A DNA stretch of 64,000 nucleotides from Brevundimonas sp. (lineage in GTDB: Bacteria > Pseudomonadota > Alphaproteobacteria > Caulobacterales > Caulobacteraceae): contig NZ_JAEMRD010000003.1 in the NCBI RefSeq assembly GCF_016463485.1, forward strand, positions 23,095 to 87,094, in the 5' to 3' direction. A program made the position numbers and the translations under genes. Every line of letters starts with the position of its first letter. The first letter of the stretch is position 1. The notes below the pieces were generated by a model. The model was not told the origin of the DNA, made no database searches, and saw nothing but the letters and a program-made list of their open reading frames with translations. Shown here piece after piece: positions 8,445 to 17,064 of the stretch.

Positions 8445-9473
8445 ATGTTGATCGACGTCCACGCCCACCTTTTCACGCCCGGCATGCTGAACCGGCACCC
8501 GTTCTGGGGGCCCTTCATGAAGCCCCAGGGCCTGACCGTCGGCCATTTCTCGCTGGGCACCAAACAGCCCGCCAAGGCGGCGAACGACGCCGAGGCCGAA
8601 GCCAATCTGCTGGCCCGGATGACCCACGCCGCCCGGCTCGAGGTCATGGCTCAGCGCGGGGTCGACAAACTGGTGCTGTCCACGCCGTCCCACGCCTTCA
8701 TGTATTGGGCGGGCGAGTTCGGGACGGAATACGCGCGCATCTGCAACGACGAACTGGCGGCCTTCTGTCGCGTCATGCCCGACAAGTTCGACTTCTGGGC
8801 CCATGCCAACCTGGCCGACCCCGAGGCGGCGGTCGCGGAGATCGACCGGGCCGTGCGCGTGCTGGGCGCCAAAGGTCTGTGCGTCGGCGGCACAAACTTC
8901 GACGGCATCCAGACCTATGACGAACGGCTGTTCCCCGTCTGGGCCAAGCTGGCCGAGCTGGATGTGCCGATCATGGTCCACGGCTTCAACCAGTCGATCT
9001 ATCTGGGCGAGCGCCACCACGAAGACCGGTTCGAGACCACCTCCATCGTCGGCGACTGCGTCGATGAGACCCTGTTCTTCTGGTATCTGATCTGCGGCGG
9101 TGCGCTGGACGCCTATCCCACGCTGAAGACCTACATCACCCACGCCGGCGGGATGGCGGTGTTCCAGCTGGGCCGGTTGTCGGAACTGAACGGCGTCATG
9201 GCACCCGATTCGAAGAACCAGCGCCCGGTCATGGACTATATGAAGAATTTCTACTTCGACCTGGACGTCCACCACCCGGCCCTGCGCCGCGCGGTAGCGG
9301 AGGTCGTCGGCGCGGACCAGTTGCTGTACGGCACAAATTTCGGCGGGGCCTATGACTACGGCGACCTGACCGACGGCATCGACCTGTCGGACGTCGATCG
9401 CGACAAGATCCGCAGCGGCAATGCGATCAAACTGCTCAAGCTCGACATGACGCGGGCCGCCCAGGCGGCCTGA
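8445..9473 (+). CDS. ACMSD-like amidohydrolase (Amidohydrolase_2), Asn in place of metal Asp
   Basis: A 342-residue TIM-barrel protein of the amidohydrolase-2 family, whose members (ACMSD, LigW, gamma-resorcylate decarboxylase) mostly decarboxylate or hydrolyse aromatic acids. Metal-site residues line up closely with ACMSD: H6-x-H8 on strand 1, H179 (MVHG) and H233 (THAGG). At the place of the last ligand, normally Asp in GSD or GTD, this protein has N298 (YGTNFGG). The paralog at 11136 has the same change. GAGGAA stands 4 bases before the ATG at 8445. Decarboxylation or hydrolysis of a ring-cleavage product is the best guess. Confidence 0.8.
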   Translation: MLIDVHAHLFTPGMLNRHPFWGPFMKPQGLTVGHFSLGTKQPAKAANDAEAEANLLARMTHAARLEVMAQRGVDKLVLSTPSHAFMYWAGEFGTEYARICNDELAAFCRVMPDKFDFWAHANLADPEAAVAEIDRAVRVLGAKGLCVGGTNFDGIQTYDERLFPVWAKLAELDVPIMVHGFNQSIYLGERHHEDRFETTSIVGDCVDETLFFWYLICGGALDAYPTLKTYITHAGGMAVFQLGRLSELNGVMAPDSKNQRPVMDYMKNFYFDLDVHHPALRRAVAEVVGADQLLYGTNFGGAYDYGDLTDGIDLSDVDRDKIRSGNAIKLLKLDMTRAAQAA

Positions 9474-9495
9474 CCCCGACCCGGGCCGCGCCCCT

Positions 9496-10848
9496 TCAGG
9501 AGGGTTGCGCGGCCTGGGCCCTCAGGGCTTCAACGGTCCGTTGGTACGGCTTCAGCCCCGACCAGGTCAGCCACAGCCCCAGCAAGGAGATCGGCCCGCC
9601 CACGATGGCCAGGGCATAGGGCAGCGCCGAGTCGTCCTTGAACACGTGGTCGGTGACCAGCGCGATCGACATGGGCCCAAAGCCGATCCCGACCAGCCCG
9701 CCGATCAGCAGATAGACGGCGACGGCCTTGCCCCGCATCCGGTTCGGCGTGATCTCCTGCACCGCCGTCGGAGCCGCAGCCTGGGCCATACCGAAGCCGG
9801 TGATGACCACGGTCAGCAGGGCAAAACTCAGCCATGGGATCGGGACCAGCGACCAGACGCAGACCGTCGGCAGTACCAGCAGCCAGGCCAGCATGGCGAC
9901 CCTCAACCGTGCCGCAGGCACCCCCTTGGCGGCCCACCGGTCGCTAATCCAGCCGCTGACCAGGGTGCCGGTCAGGCCGCCGACGGCGACGAGCACGCCG
10001 ATGATGATGCCCGACGTCTGGGTCGGAATGTCGAACCGCCGGTCGAAGAAAGTCGGCGCCCAGGCCAGGTTGCCATAGCCGACCACTGCCACCACCCCCG
10101 GATAGGTCAGGACGCGCGAGAAGGTCGAAAAATGCCGTTTCAAATGGCCCAGAAAGTCGCCCCAGCTGGCTCCGGCCTTGGACAACAGCGCCGCCGCCGC
10201 ATCGCGCCGGACGGGTTCGCGGATCGTGAACAGCAACAGCGCCAGGAACAGCCCCGGCGCTCCCGCGATCAGGAAGGTCAGACGCCACTGGGACATCAGG
10301 CCCACACCCGGCAGGCTCAATCCCACGTCCGGAATGATCCGGGCGATCAGGGCCCCCAGGATCAGCGACGCCCCCGACCCGATCGCCAGCGCCAGATAGT
10401 AGACGCTGAACGCCCTGCCCCGCCGATGCGGAGCCACATAATCGGCGATGATCGAATAGGCGGCCGGTGCCAGGACGGCCTCCCCGATGCCGACGCCCAT
10501 GCGGGTCATCACCAGTTGCTCATAGCTCTGGGCAAAGCCTGACAGGACCGTCATCACGCTCCACAACACCATGCCGACAACGATCAGGTTTCGGCGCACC
10601 GTCCGGTCGATCAGCCAGCCGAACGGCAGGCCCGCAAAGGTGTAGAACAGGGCGAACGCGTAGCCTTGCAGGAAGCTGAAGGCCGTGTCGGAAATGCCGA
10701 ACTCGGCGCGGATGGGGCGGACCAGCAGAGCCGGCAGTTGCCGATCAAGCTGCGACAGCAGGGTCGCGACGAACAGCACGCCGATCACATACCAGGCATA
10801 TCGAATGGGCGGATACGGGGCTTCGACCGGCGTCGCCTGGACCGTCAT
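9496..10848 (-). CDS. MFS transporter, spinster-like
   Basis: 450 residues, about 12 membrane segments, with the N-terminal LSQLDRQ segment and motif A as GWLIDRTVRR. It is related to the transporters at 2011 and 37765. GGAGG lies 6 bases before the ATG at 10848, which was chosen over an upstream extension. The gene is divergent from the amidohydrolase at 11136 and converges on the first amidohydrolase, so the order is transporter flanked by two paralogous enzymes. Uptake of the acid those enzymes act on would fit. Confidence 0.85.
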   Translation of the reverse strand: MTVQATPVEAPYPPIRYAWYVIGVLFVATLLSQLDRQLPALLVRPIRAEFGISDTAFSFLQGYAFALFYTFAGLPFGWLIDRTVRRNLIVVGMVLWSVMTVLSGFAQSYEQLVMTRMGVGIGEAVLAPAAYSIIADYVAPHRRGRAFSVYYLALAIGSGASLILGALIARIIPDVGLSLPGVGLMSQWRLTFLIAGAPGLFLALLLFTIREPVRRDAAAALLSKAGASWGDFLGHLKRHFSTFSRVLTYPGVVAVVGYGNLAWAPTFFDRRFDIPTQTSGIIIGVLVAVGGLTGTLVSGWISDRWAAKGVPAARLRVAMLAWLLVLPTVCVWSLVPIPWLSFALLTVVITGFGMAQAAAPTAVQEITPNRMRGKAVAVYLLIGGLVGIGFGPMSIALVTDHVFKDDSALPYALAIVGGPISLLGLWLTWSGLKPYQRTVEALRAQAAQPS

Positions 10849-10990
10849 TCTCAACCTCCGTCTATGCTCGCCTGGATCAGGCGTCGGGCCCTTCGTCGGC
10901 AAACCGACGTGACCTCTCTGGTCGTGCGATCGCGAGCGGCGATGCCCGGTCAAGATACCCGATGACGCCGTCGCTCTGTCAAGGATTGTT

Positions 10991-11020
10991 TTGACATGCG
11001 AATGTCATTCGCGGTACAGA
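10991..11020 (+). promoter_or_regulatory. Promoter with a perfect 15-bp palindrome between -35 and -10
   Basis: TTGACA at 10991-10996 and TACAGA at 11015-11020 are 18 bases apart, and the spacer is filled by GCGAATGTCATTCGC (10998-11012), a perfect 7-1-7 palindrome. This is the textbook place for a repressor operator. It is oriented toward the amidohydrolase at 11136, leaving a leader of about 110 bases. The core GAATGTCATTC recurs at 34608. Confidence 0.6.
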
Positions 11021-11135
11021 ATAGACTGAACACTATCGACCAGATCGTTCAAAATATGCGATGATCGGTCATCAGGAAACGCCATTTGGATCGAAGAGCC
11101 TCATCAAGAGGCCTCGACGCAGGAAGGACATCGAA

Positions 11136-12212
11136 ATGCTGATCGATCTTCACGCCCACGCCCCGCTGCCGGGCTACTACAATCAGGACCCGCACTGGGG
11201 TCCGTTCTTTGAGAAGCATGACGACGGCCATATCCGCCTGCGGGTCGGTGAGTGGGTTCTGACGCTCGGATCACCGGAACGCCGCGCGGCGGTCAAGCGC
11301 GGCGAGACGATGGAAGTCTCCGAATTCATGTCCAAATGGAACGACCCCAAGCACCGTCTTGCGGGTATGGATGCGCTGGGCCAGGACGCCCAGGTGCTGT
11401 CGGTGCCGTCGCACTGCTATATGTACTGGGCCGATCCGGCGTTCGCGAACAAGTTCTCGACCACGGTCAACGACACCCTTGCCGACTACTGCGATCGCTC
11501 GGGTGGCCGGTTGATGATGTGGGCGACGGCGGCGCTTCAGGACCCGGTCGAGGCCGCCAAGGAAATCCGCCGTGCCTGTACCCAGCTGGGGGCCAAGGGC
11601 CTCAGCGCCGGCGGCTCCAACTTCGGCGGCATGGAGTTCGACGATCCGCGCATGGACCCGATCTGGGAAGTCCTGTGCGACCTCGACCTGCCCATGTTCG
11701 TGCACGGCTATAACCAGTCCGTGACCTGGGGCGACAAGGCCAATACGGACAAATACGAGACCACGGCCATCGTCGGCATGAATTACGACGAGACCAAATG
11801 CTTCTGGTATCTGATCTGCGGCGGTGTGCTGGACCGGTTCCCGAACCTGAAGGTCTATATCACCCACGCTGGCGGCTTCGTGCCCTACCAGCTGGGTCGC
11901 CTGGCCCAGACCATCAAGAACCTCGACGTCGTGCACAACAAGAAGGATCTGGAGGAATACCTGCCGAACTTCTGGTTCGACCCGGAACTGCACGAGCTGC
12001 CTATGCGTCAGGCCCTCGTCGAGGTGATCGGTGCCGACCGGCTGGTCTACGGCACCAATTTCGGAGGTTCCGACGCGATCCGAGGCGATCTGACCACGGG
12101 TCTGCGGGTGTCGCCCGAGGACCTGGAGAAGATCCGCTGGAAGAATGCGGCCGAGCTGCTGCATATCGACCTGAACAAGATGGGCCGGGCGGTCAAGCCG
12201 ATTGCCGCCTGA
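11136..12212 (+). CDS. ACMSD-like amidohydrolase, paralog of the one at 8445
   Basis: 358 residues, clearly a paralog of 8445-9473: both have DxHAH, a GPF stretch near the N-terminus, FWYLICGG, YITHAGG and YGTNFGG. Metal-site positions are H6, H8, H190 and H244. The usual Asp is replaced by N308, as in the paralog. GGAAGGA precedes the ATG at 11136 by 7 bases. A perfect terminator lies directly downstream. Which ring-cleavage or carboxylated aromatic substrate it handles cannot be told from sequence; two paralogs suggest two successive or two alternative substrates. Confidence 0.8.
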   Translation: MLIDLHAHAPLPGYYNQDPHWGPFFEKHDDGHIRLRVGEWVLTLGSPERRAAVKRGETMEVSEFMSKWNDPKHRLAGMDALGQDAQVLSVPSHCYMYWADPAFANKFSTTVNDTLADYCDRSGGRLMMWATAALQDPVEAAKEIRRACTQLGAKGLSAGGSNFGGMEFDDPRMDPIWEVLCDLDLPMFVHGYNQSVTWGDKANTDKYETTAIVGMNYDETKCFWYLICGGVLDRFPNLKVYITHAGGFVPYQLGRLAQTIKNLDVVHNKKDLEEYLPNFWFDPELHELPMRQALVEVIGADRLVYGTNFGGSDAIRGDLTTGLRVSPEDLEKIRWKNAAELLHIDLNKMGRAVKPIAA

Positions 12213-12230
12213 TCCACCGCAGACTGAGGA

Positions 12231-12262
12231 CGGCGGCTCCCGACGGAGCCGCCGTTTTCGTT
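12231..12262 (+). terminator. Rho-independent terminator after the second amidohydrolase
   Basis: A perfect 10-bp stem (CGGCGGCTCC 12231-12240, GGAGCCGCCG 12245-12254) with loop CGAC is followed by TTTTCGTT. It should stop or attenuate transcription before the HIT-like gene 23 bases downstream. Confidence 0.85.
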
Positions 12263-12284
12263 CGAGGCCTTGGCGAGGACGTCC

Positions 12285-12719
12285 ATGACCGCTCACCCCG
12301 GATGCAAGATCTGCACGATGCTGGACGCTGCAGCGCCGGAGGACGTGGTGTTGGCCGGCGAGCATTGGGGCGTGGTGGCGATGCAGGAGACGCCCGGTAT
12401 CCTCATGGCCTTCACACGCGACCACGACGCCGGGATCGGGACGGTGTCCGACCAGGCGGCCGCCGCGTTCGGTCCGATGATCAAGACGCTTTCGGCGGGC
12501 CTGGTGGCGACCGGCGACTTCGAGAAGACCTCGGTGATCTATCTCGGCGACAATGCAATCCACACCCATTTCATGCTCGTGGGCCGAAAGGCCGGAGATG
12601 CGCCCATCTTTGACAACAGCCCGCTCATGGCGCGGTTTGCAGACAAGGATCGTGACCGCACACGCGCGCTCGCGGCCCGGCTCCGGGACGCCCTCAGCCC
12701 CTCAGGAACGACACTATGA
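12285..12719 (+). CDS. HIT-like protein with incomplete histidine triad
   Basis: 144 residues. The N-terminal CKIC pair near residue 7 and the late motif IHTHFM resemble HIT-family nucleotide hydrolases. The triad HxHxH is incomplete: H93 and H95 are present, but the third position is M97, so classical nucleotidyl hydrolysis is doubtful. GAGGA stands 5 bases before the ATG at 12285. The stop overlaps the FAH gene start (ATGA), so the two are coupled. It follows a strong terminator, so it needs readthrough or its own promoter. The function is unknown. Confidence 0.6.
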   Translation: MTAHPGCKICTMLDAAAPEDVVLAGEHWGVVAMQETPGILMAFTRDHDAGIGTVSDQAAAAFGPMIKTLSAGLVATGDFEKTSVIYLGDNAIHTHFMLVGRKAGDAPIFDNSPLMARFADKDRDRTRALAARLRDALSPSGTTL

Positions 12720-13561
12720 AACTGGCCCGATGCACCGACGGCGGCGCTCCCTTCTGGGCGGTCGTCGAGCCCGAAACCGACACCGCGAGGCCGATCAAGG
12801 GCGGGGTCGCCGCCTGGGGACCGGCCGTGACGCGCGGCGACGGCGAAGCGGCCCTGACTTTCGAGGGCCCTGCTCGGCTTCTTTCGGCGCTTCGCCTGCT
12901 CGCCCCGTGCGACAACACCTCCAAGGTCGTGATCGCCGGCGCCAACTACAGCAAACACCTGGTCGAGTTCGGCGTCGCCGCGCCGTCCCAGCCGATCGCC
13001 TTCCTCAAGGCCTATGGTGCCCTGATCGGCGCGAACGATCCGATCCGCTACCCGCCCCTGACCGAACAGCTCGACTATGAGTGCGAACTGGTCGTGGTGA
13101 TCGGGGACGATGCCGTCGATCTCAACGATCCCCTCGCCTCGGTCCTCGGATACACGGCCGGCAACGACGTCAGTGCCCGCGACCTGCAACGCAGCGGGCC
13201 GCCGGGGATCGGCATGGACCTCTATGCCGCCAAGAGCCAGGACAGGGCCACGCCGGTCGGTCCCTGGATCGTCACCAAGGACGAGTTCCCGGCGGGCAGT
13301 CCGGCGCTGAAACTGTCGACGACCATCAACGGCGAGGTTCGCCAGGACGGGACCACGGCCGACATGACCTGGGACGTCGCGGAACTGATCCGGTTCGTGC
13401 AGCCGCGCGTCAGCTTCGGTAACGGCGACCTGCTGTTCACGGGTACGCCAGAAGGCGTCGGTCAGGGATCGGGTCGCTATCTGAACCCCGGCGACGTCGT
13501 CGAGGTCACGCTGGAAGGGATCGGCACGCTTCGCAACCTGATCGGGCCCAAGGTCGGCTGA
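12716..13561 (+). CDS. Fumarylacetoacetate hydrolase (FAH) family protein
   Basis: 281 residues. The FAH metal ligands are visible: E122 and E124 (YECELVVVIG) and D151 (NDVSARD). Family members hydrolyse C-C bonds of acylpyruvates, decarboxylate oxaloacetate-like acids, or isomerise or hydrate 2-oxo acids made by meta-cleavage of catechols. With an extradiol dioxygenase in the same window, a role after ring opening is likely. The start overlaps the HIT-like stop by 4 bases, and the gene ends 9 bases before the convergent TetR gene. Confidence 0.87.
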   Translation: MKLARCTDGGAPFWAVVEPETDTARPIKGGVAAWGPAVTRGDGEAALTFEGPARLLSALRLLAPCDNTSKVVIAGANYSKHLVEFGVAAPSQPIAFLKAYGALIGANDPIRYPPLTEQLDYECELVVVIGDDAVDLNDPLASVLGYTAGNDVSARDLQRSGPPGIGMDLYAAKSQDRATPVGPWIVTKDEFPAGSPALKLSTTINGEVRQDGTTADMTWDVAELIRFVQPRVSFGNGDLLFTGTPEGVGQGSGRYLNPGDVVEVTLEGIGTLRNLIGPKVG

Positions 13562-13570
13562 AGCCTCGTC

Positions 13571-14233
13571 CTAGCCGCGCTTCAGCGTCCGCAGGATAAG
13601 GTCGATCGTGGTCTGGAGCCTCAGGGCGAGCGGCTTGCCCTCGGCCGGAGGCACGACCGTTTCACTGAGTGCAAGACGCACCATCATCTCGGCGATGGCA
13701 TTGCGGTCCACGGGCGTGCCGATGTCCCGCTCCCAGGCATCGAAGACCGGGTCCAGGGCATTCAGAACCCGCGCGATGAAATGATCGAAGTTCGATTCGA
13801 AATACTGGATCACGAAGGCCGGTTCGACGTGCAGGAACTGCGATCCACGGCGGGTCTCGTTGTTCGACACACTGTATTTCAGGAAGGCGGCGAACCGTTC
13901 AGTCGGTGTCTCGCAACCCTCCATCGCGTGATTCAGTTCGTCGTCGGTCTCCGTGCGCAGACGCAGGACCACGGCCTCGAGCACGGCCTCCATCGACGGG
14001 AAATAGCGGTACAGGGTGCCGCGCGATACCCCGGCGGCATCGCAGACCTCCTGGGCCGTGATGCGAGGGGTGCCGTGATTCATCATCACGTTCTGGGCCG
14101 CATTGACAATGTTCTCGATGGTCTTGGCCGCGCGGGGATCGGGCCGGCGCGTGCGACCCGCCTCCGGCGCGGCGCGACTGGCCGGGCGCTCGGCCATCGC
14201 CTCAGGGCGGGCCTTTCGGGCGCTGACGGTCAT
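13571..14233 (-). CDS. TetR-family transcriptional regulator
   Basis: 220 residues. An N-terminal basic tail of about 35 residues leads into the TetR DNA-binding domain, with the helix-turn-helix in ITAQEVCDAAGVSRGTLYRY (about residues 60-80), and then a helical ligand domain. TetR proteins usually repress and are released by a pathway compound. It is divergent from the SDR at 14394, and the shared gap holds the inverted repeat 14324-14340, whose relatives occur at many promoters in this window. It is therefore my first candidate for the regulator of the whole set. Confidence 0.88.
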   Translation of the reverse strand: MTVSARKARPEAMAERPASRAAPEAGRTRRPDPRAAKTIENIVNAAQNVMMNHGTPRITAQEVCDAAGVSRGTLYRYFPSMEAVLEAVVLRLRTETDDELNHAMEGCETPTERFAAFLKYSVSNNETRRGSQFLHVEPAFVIQYFESNFDHFIARVLNALDPVFDAWERDIGTPVDRNAIAEMMVRLALSETVVPPAEGKPLALRLQTTIDLILRTLKRG

Positions 14234-14323
14234 GCGTTGAAGGCTCCAGGGATTCGAGCCCAAGGGTAGCCCGCAGGGCCCCGAATCGCAAACCGCACAG
14301 GCCTCGGACGAAATAGTTCGAGA

Positions 14324-14340
14324 CAGAAATAGCAATTCTG
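14324..14340. promoter_or_regulatory. Candidate TetR operator CAGAA-N7-TTCTG in the divergent gap
   Basis: The arms CAGAA (14324-14328) and TTCTG (14336-14340) are perfect. The element sits between a -35-like GAGACA (14320-14325) and a -10-like TAGAAA (14343-14348) directed at the SDR gene 14394. A second, shorter repeat TTCT-GACT-AGAA (14336-14347) overlaps it. The position beside a TetR gene fits autoregulation. Confidence 0.6.
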
Positions 14341-14393
14341 ACTAGAAAATAATCAAGGATCGGCTCGCCAGAGGCCCACGAGGAAATCAGACC

Positions 14394-15245
14394 ATGCATA
14401 TCGATCTCAGCGCCAAGCGCGTCATCGTCACGGGTGCCAGCCGGGGCATCGGATACGCGACCGCTGCGGCCTTTGCGCGCGAAGGCGTGCGGCTGGCGAT
14501 CTGTTCACGGAGCTCCGAAACCCTGTCGGTCGTCGCCGACGAGATGCGAACCCTGGGTGCCGCCGAGGTCATCGCGGTCGCATTGGATGTTCGCGACACC
14601 GAGGCGGTGCGGGCCTTCGTCGCCCAGGTCGCCGAGGCCTGGGGCGGCGTCGATGTGCTGGTCAACAACGCCGGGCAAGGCAAGGGTGGCAGCCTGGAGA
14701 ACCTGCAGCCCGAGGACATCCTGGATCACGCCAACAATATCCAGGTCGCCCACTTCCGCTTCGTCCAGGCGGTCGTGCCCCATATGCGCAAGCAGCGGTG
14801 GGGTCGGATCATCAACATCAACGCCCTGGCCGGCGCCCTGCCGACGCCGGACGGCATTCCGTCGGTAACCAATCGCGCCGCAGGGATCGCCCTGTCCAAA
14901 CTGCTGGGCCAGCAGCTGGCCAAGGACAATATCCTGGTCAACAGCCTGAACATGGGCTGGATCGACACGGGCCAGTGGGATCGCCACTACAAGGAAATGC
15001 CCTCGACGATCACGCGCGAGGAGTTCCTTGAGATGGTCGTCAAGATCGTGCCGCTGGGTCGGTTCGGGCGGCCGGAAGAAGTGGCCAATGTCTGCGTCTT
15101 CCTGGCCAGCGATCTGGCGACCTTCCTCAGCGCTGCGTCAATCGACGTGTCCGGCGGGTTGCAGGGTGCCATCGCCTATTACCCCACGCTGAAGCGCGAG
15201 ATGCAGGAGATGGGTCGCGACCGGGAGGCTGCGCTGGCGGGATAG
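14394..15245 (+). CDS. SDR-fold protein lacking the Ser-Tyr-Lys catalytic residues
   Basis: 283 residues with an intact cofactor motif TGASRGIG and NNAG, so it should bind a nucleotide. The active site is not that of a normal SDR: the Ser position reads NINALAG, and the YxxxK position reads SVTNR, so Tyr is Ser and Lys is Arg. The same SxxxR occurs in the SDR at 51866. The CDD subgroup BKR_like_SDR_like is known for lacking a perfect tetrad, and these two probably belong there. It is divergent from the TetR gene. The reaction is unknown. Confidence 0.82.
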   Translation: MHIDLSAKRVIVTGASRGIGYATAAAFAREGVRLAICSRSSETLSVVADEMRTLGAAEVIAVALDVRDTEAVRAFVAQVAEAWGGVDVLVNNAGQGKGGSLENLQPEDILDHANNIQVAHFRFVQAVVPHMRKQRWGRIININALAGALPTPDGIPSVTNRAAGIALSKLLGQQLAKDNILVNSLNMGWIDTGQWDRHYKEMPSTITREEFLEMVVKIVPLGRFGRPEEVANVCVFLASDLATFLSAASIDVSGGLQGAIAYYPTLKREMQEMGRDREAALAG

Positions 15246-15475
15246 GCGTAAGCCGTGTGCGCGGGCGCTGGACCAGGGTGGCGGTTAAAAGCAGACCGCC
15301 AAAGCGCCACACCGCCAACACAACCTCTGAATTTCAATAGCTTGCCTGGCCGAAGGTTGGCGGCCGTCACGATACTCGGCGTTCCGACCGGCGAGCCTGG
15401 GCGGTTCGCCCTTATCAGGATGTCAAAGACCACGCCCGGAGGTGGGAAAGGTCGCTTCAAGACACAAGACCCGAC

Positions 15476-15491
15476 GAGGAATAAATTCCTC
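15476..15491. repeat. Inverted repeat GAGGAA-TAAA-TTCCTC
   Basis: A perfect 6-bp inverted repeat with a 4-base loop in the 260-base gap between convergent genes ending at 15245 and 15506. No T-run follows, so it is a weak terminator candidate or a protein site. Nothing else was recognised in this gap. Confidence 0.35.
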
Positions 15492-15505
15492 ATGCCACGC
15501 AGGTC

Positions 15506-16219
15506 TCAGTGGGCCTCGCCTTGCGGGTAGAGGGCCAGGCGAGCGATGTTGGCGCGGTCCGGCTGCTCCAGCATGAAGCGGATGGCACGGGCGACATCAT
15601 GTGGGTCCAGCGCGACGGGAGATTCGACCTTGGCCGCCGCCATCATCTTGTCGAACATCTCGCTGGATGTAGAACCCGGCGCGATGGTGCCGACCTTCAC
15701 GCCCGTCCCCGCCAGCTCGATGCGCAGCGACTGGGTGAAGGCCTCGAGCGCGTGTTTCAGCCCGCCGTACACTCCGCCCGCGCGCGAGATCAGATAGGCG
15801 CTGATGCTCGACACATTGATGATCGCGCCTGAGGACTGACCCCGGAACTCTCGTGCGAACACATAGGAGCTGCGCACGACCGCCTCGAAATTCACGCGGA
15901 TCATATAGCTGACGGCATCGAGGTCGATGGTGTCCATCGTGCCCACCGCCATAACGCCCGCGTTATTGATGACGACATCGGCGCGACCGAACCGCTCTTT
16001 CGCCAGGGCCAGGAGCTGTTCCGGCACACCCGCTTCGGCGATGTCAGCGGCCAGCAGGGCGCTGGGGCCCGGCAGGGTGGCGGCCAGAGCCTCGAGCTTT
16101 GCCATCCGCCGGCTGGTCAGGACCAGGTTGCACCCGGCCTGGCTGAGTTCCAGTGCGGTGGCGGCCCCAATGCCGGCCGAGGCGCCCGTGAGGACGACGG
16201 TCTTGCCGTTCAGCTCCAT
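15506..16219 (-). CDS. Short-chain dehydrogenase/reductase (SDR)
   Basis: 237 residues with TGASAGIG, NNAG, Ser in VSSIS and YGGLK, all intact. The pattern with IAPGSTSSEMF after the active site, and no GG-rich C-terminus, resembles the DltE/YdfG group rather than FabG, that is, SDRs acting on small hydroxy acids or aldehydes. It overlaps the upstream SDR gene by 10 bases (start 16219, upstream stop 16210), so the two are translationally coupled. It is the last gene of the minus-strand ferredoxin operon. Confidence 0.85.
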   Translation of the reverse strand: MELNGKTVVLTGASAGIGAATALELSQAGCNLVLTSRRMAKLEALAATLPGPSALLAADIAEAGVPEQLLALAKERFGRADVVINNAGVMAVGTMDTIDLDAVSYMIRVNFEAVVRSSYVFAREFRGQSSGAIINVSSISAYLISRAGGVYGGLKHALEAFTQSLRIELAGTGVKVGTIAPGSTSSEMFDKMMAAAKVESPVALDPHDVARAIRFMLEQPDRANIARLALYPQGEAH

Positions 16220-17037
16220 TGGCCGGGTGCCTTCTTCATGCCGTCGATGATGGGCCGCATATCCGCGACATTGGGCAGGTGGGCAGTGAAACCGCCGTCG
16301 ACCGACAGGATCTGGCCGGTGACGTAGGAGCTCAGGTCCGAGGCCAGAAAAACGACCATGTTGGCGATGTCTCGCGGCGTACCCAGACGCGGCACCAGAC
16401 AGTGGCTGAGAAAGATCTTCTGGATATGGGCGGGCAGCCGCTGCTCCAAACCGGGCTGGATGATCAGGCCGGCGGCGATCGCGTTCACCCGGATGCCCCG
16501 GGGGCTGTAGCCGGTCGCCATGTGGCGGGTCAGGGCATTCACCGCCGCCTTGGAGGCCGCATAGGCGAAATTGCTGACGTCTCCCGACAAGGACTGGCCC
16601 GACGAGATGTTGATGATCGAGCCCCCGCCCCGCTCCAGCATCGACGGGATCGCGTATTTGCAGAACAGCATCGGCGCGCGGGCATTGATCGACTGGACCT
16701 GATCCCAAAGCTCGACGGCCATGTCGGGAATGTCGAGATCGCGCGATGAATAGCCGGTCGCCCCGGCGTTGTTGTCGAGGATGTCGACGCCACCGAAGGT
16801 CTCGACCGCGAACGCGACGACGGCGCGAATGTCGTCCTCCGAGGTGATGTCCCCGGCCTTGCAGGCGACGTCGTACCCCTGCCCCTTCAAGCCATCCGTC
16901 ACAGCCTGAAGCTCGGGCGCGCGCAGGTCGGTCAGCACGACCCGCGCGCCTTGTTCCGCCAGGGCCAGGGCCGTTTCAGAACCGATCGATCCCGCCGCGC
17001 CGGTGACCAGCGCCACCTTCCCGTCAAGCAATCCCAT
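16210..17037 (-). CDS. Short-chain dehydrogenase/reductase (SDR)
   Basis: 275 residues, classical SDR: TGAAGSIG, NNAG, ISSGQS with the catalytic Ser, and YAASK. It shares the C-terminal layout (LPNVADM) with the neighbour at 17065 (PPNVAEM), so these two arose by duplication. GGGGAGAAG stands just before the ATG at 17037. It is part of the operon running from the ferredoxin to 15506. A likely job is dehydrogenation of a cis-diol or alcohol from the Rieske or P450 steps. Confidence 0.87.
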   Translation of the reverse strand: MGLLDGKVALVTGAAGSIGSETALALAEQGARVVLTDLRAPELQAVTDGLKGQGYDVACKAGDITSEDDIRAVVAFAVETFGGVDILDNNAGATGYSSRDLDIPDMAVELWDQVQSINARAPMLFCKYAIPSMLERGGGSIINISSGQSLSGDVSNFAYAASKAAVNALTRHMATGYSPRGIRVNAIAAGLIIQPGLEQRLPAHIQKIFLSHCLVPRLGTPRDIANMVVFLASDLSSYVTGQILSVDGGFTAHLPNVADMRPIIDGMKKAPGQWS

Positions 17038-17064
17038 AGTCTTCTCCCCGTCGATTCGTCGGCT

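Noticed and set aside
15255..15530. Small open frame in the 260-base gap
   Set aside because: No ribosome site, atypical composition and no recognisable motif; the gap is between two convergent genes.
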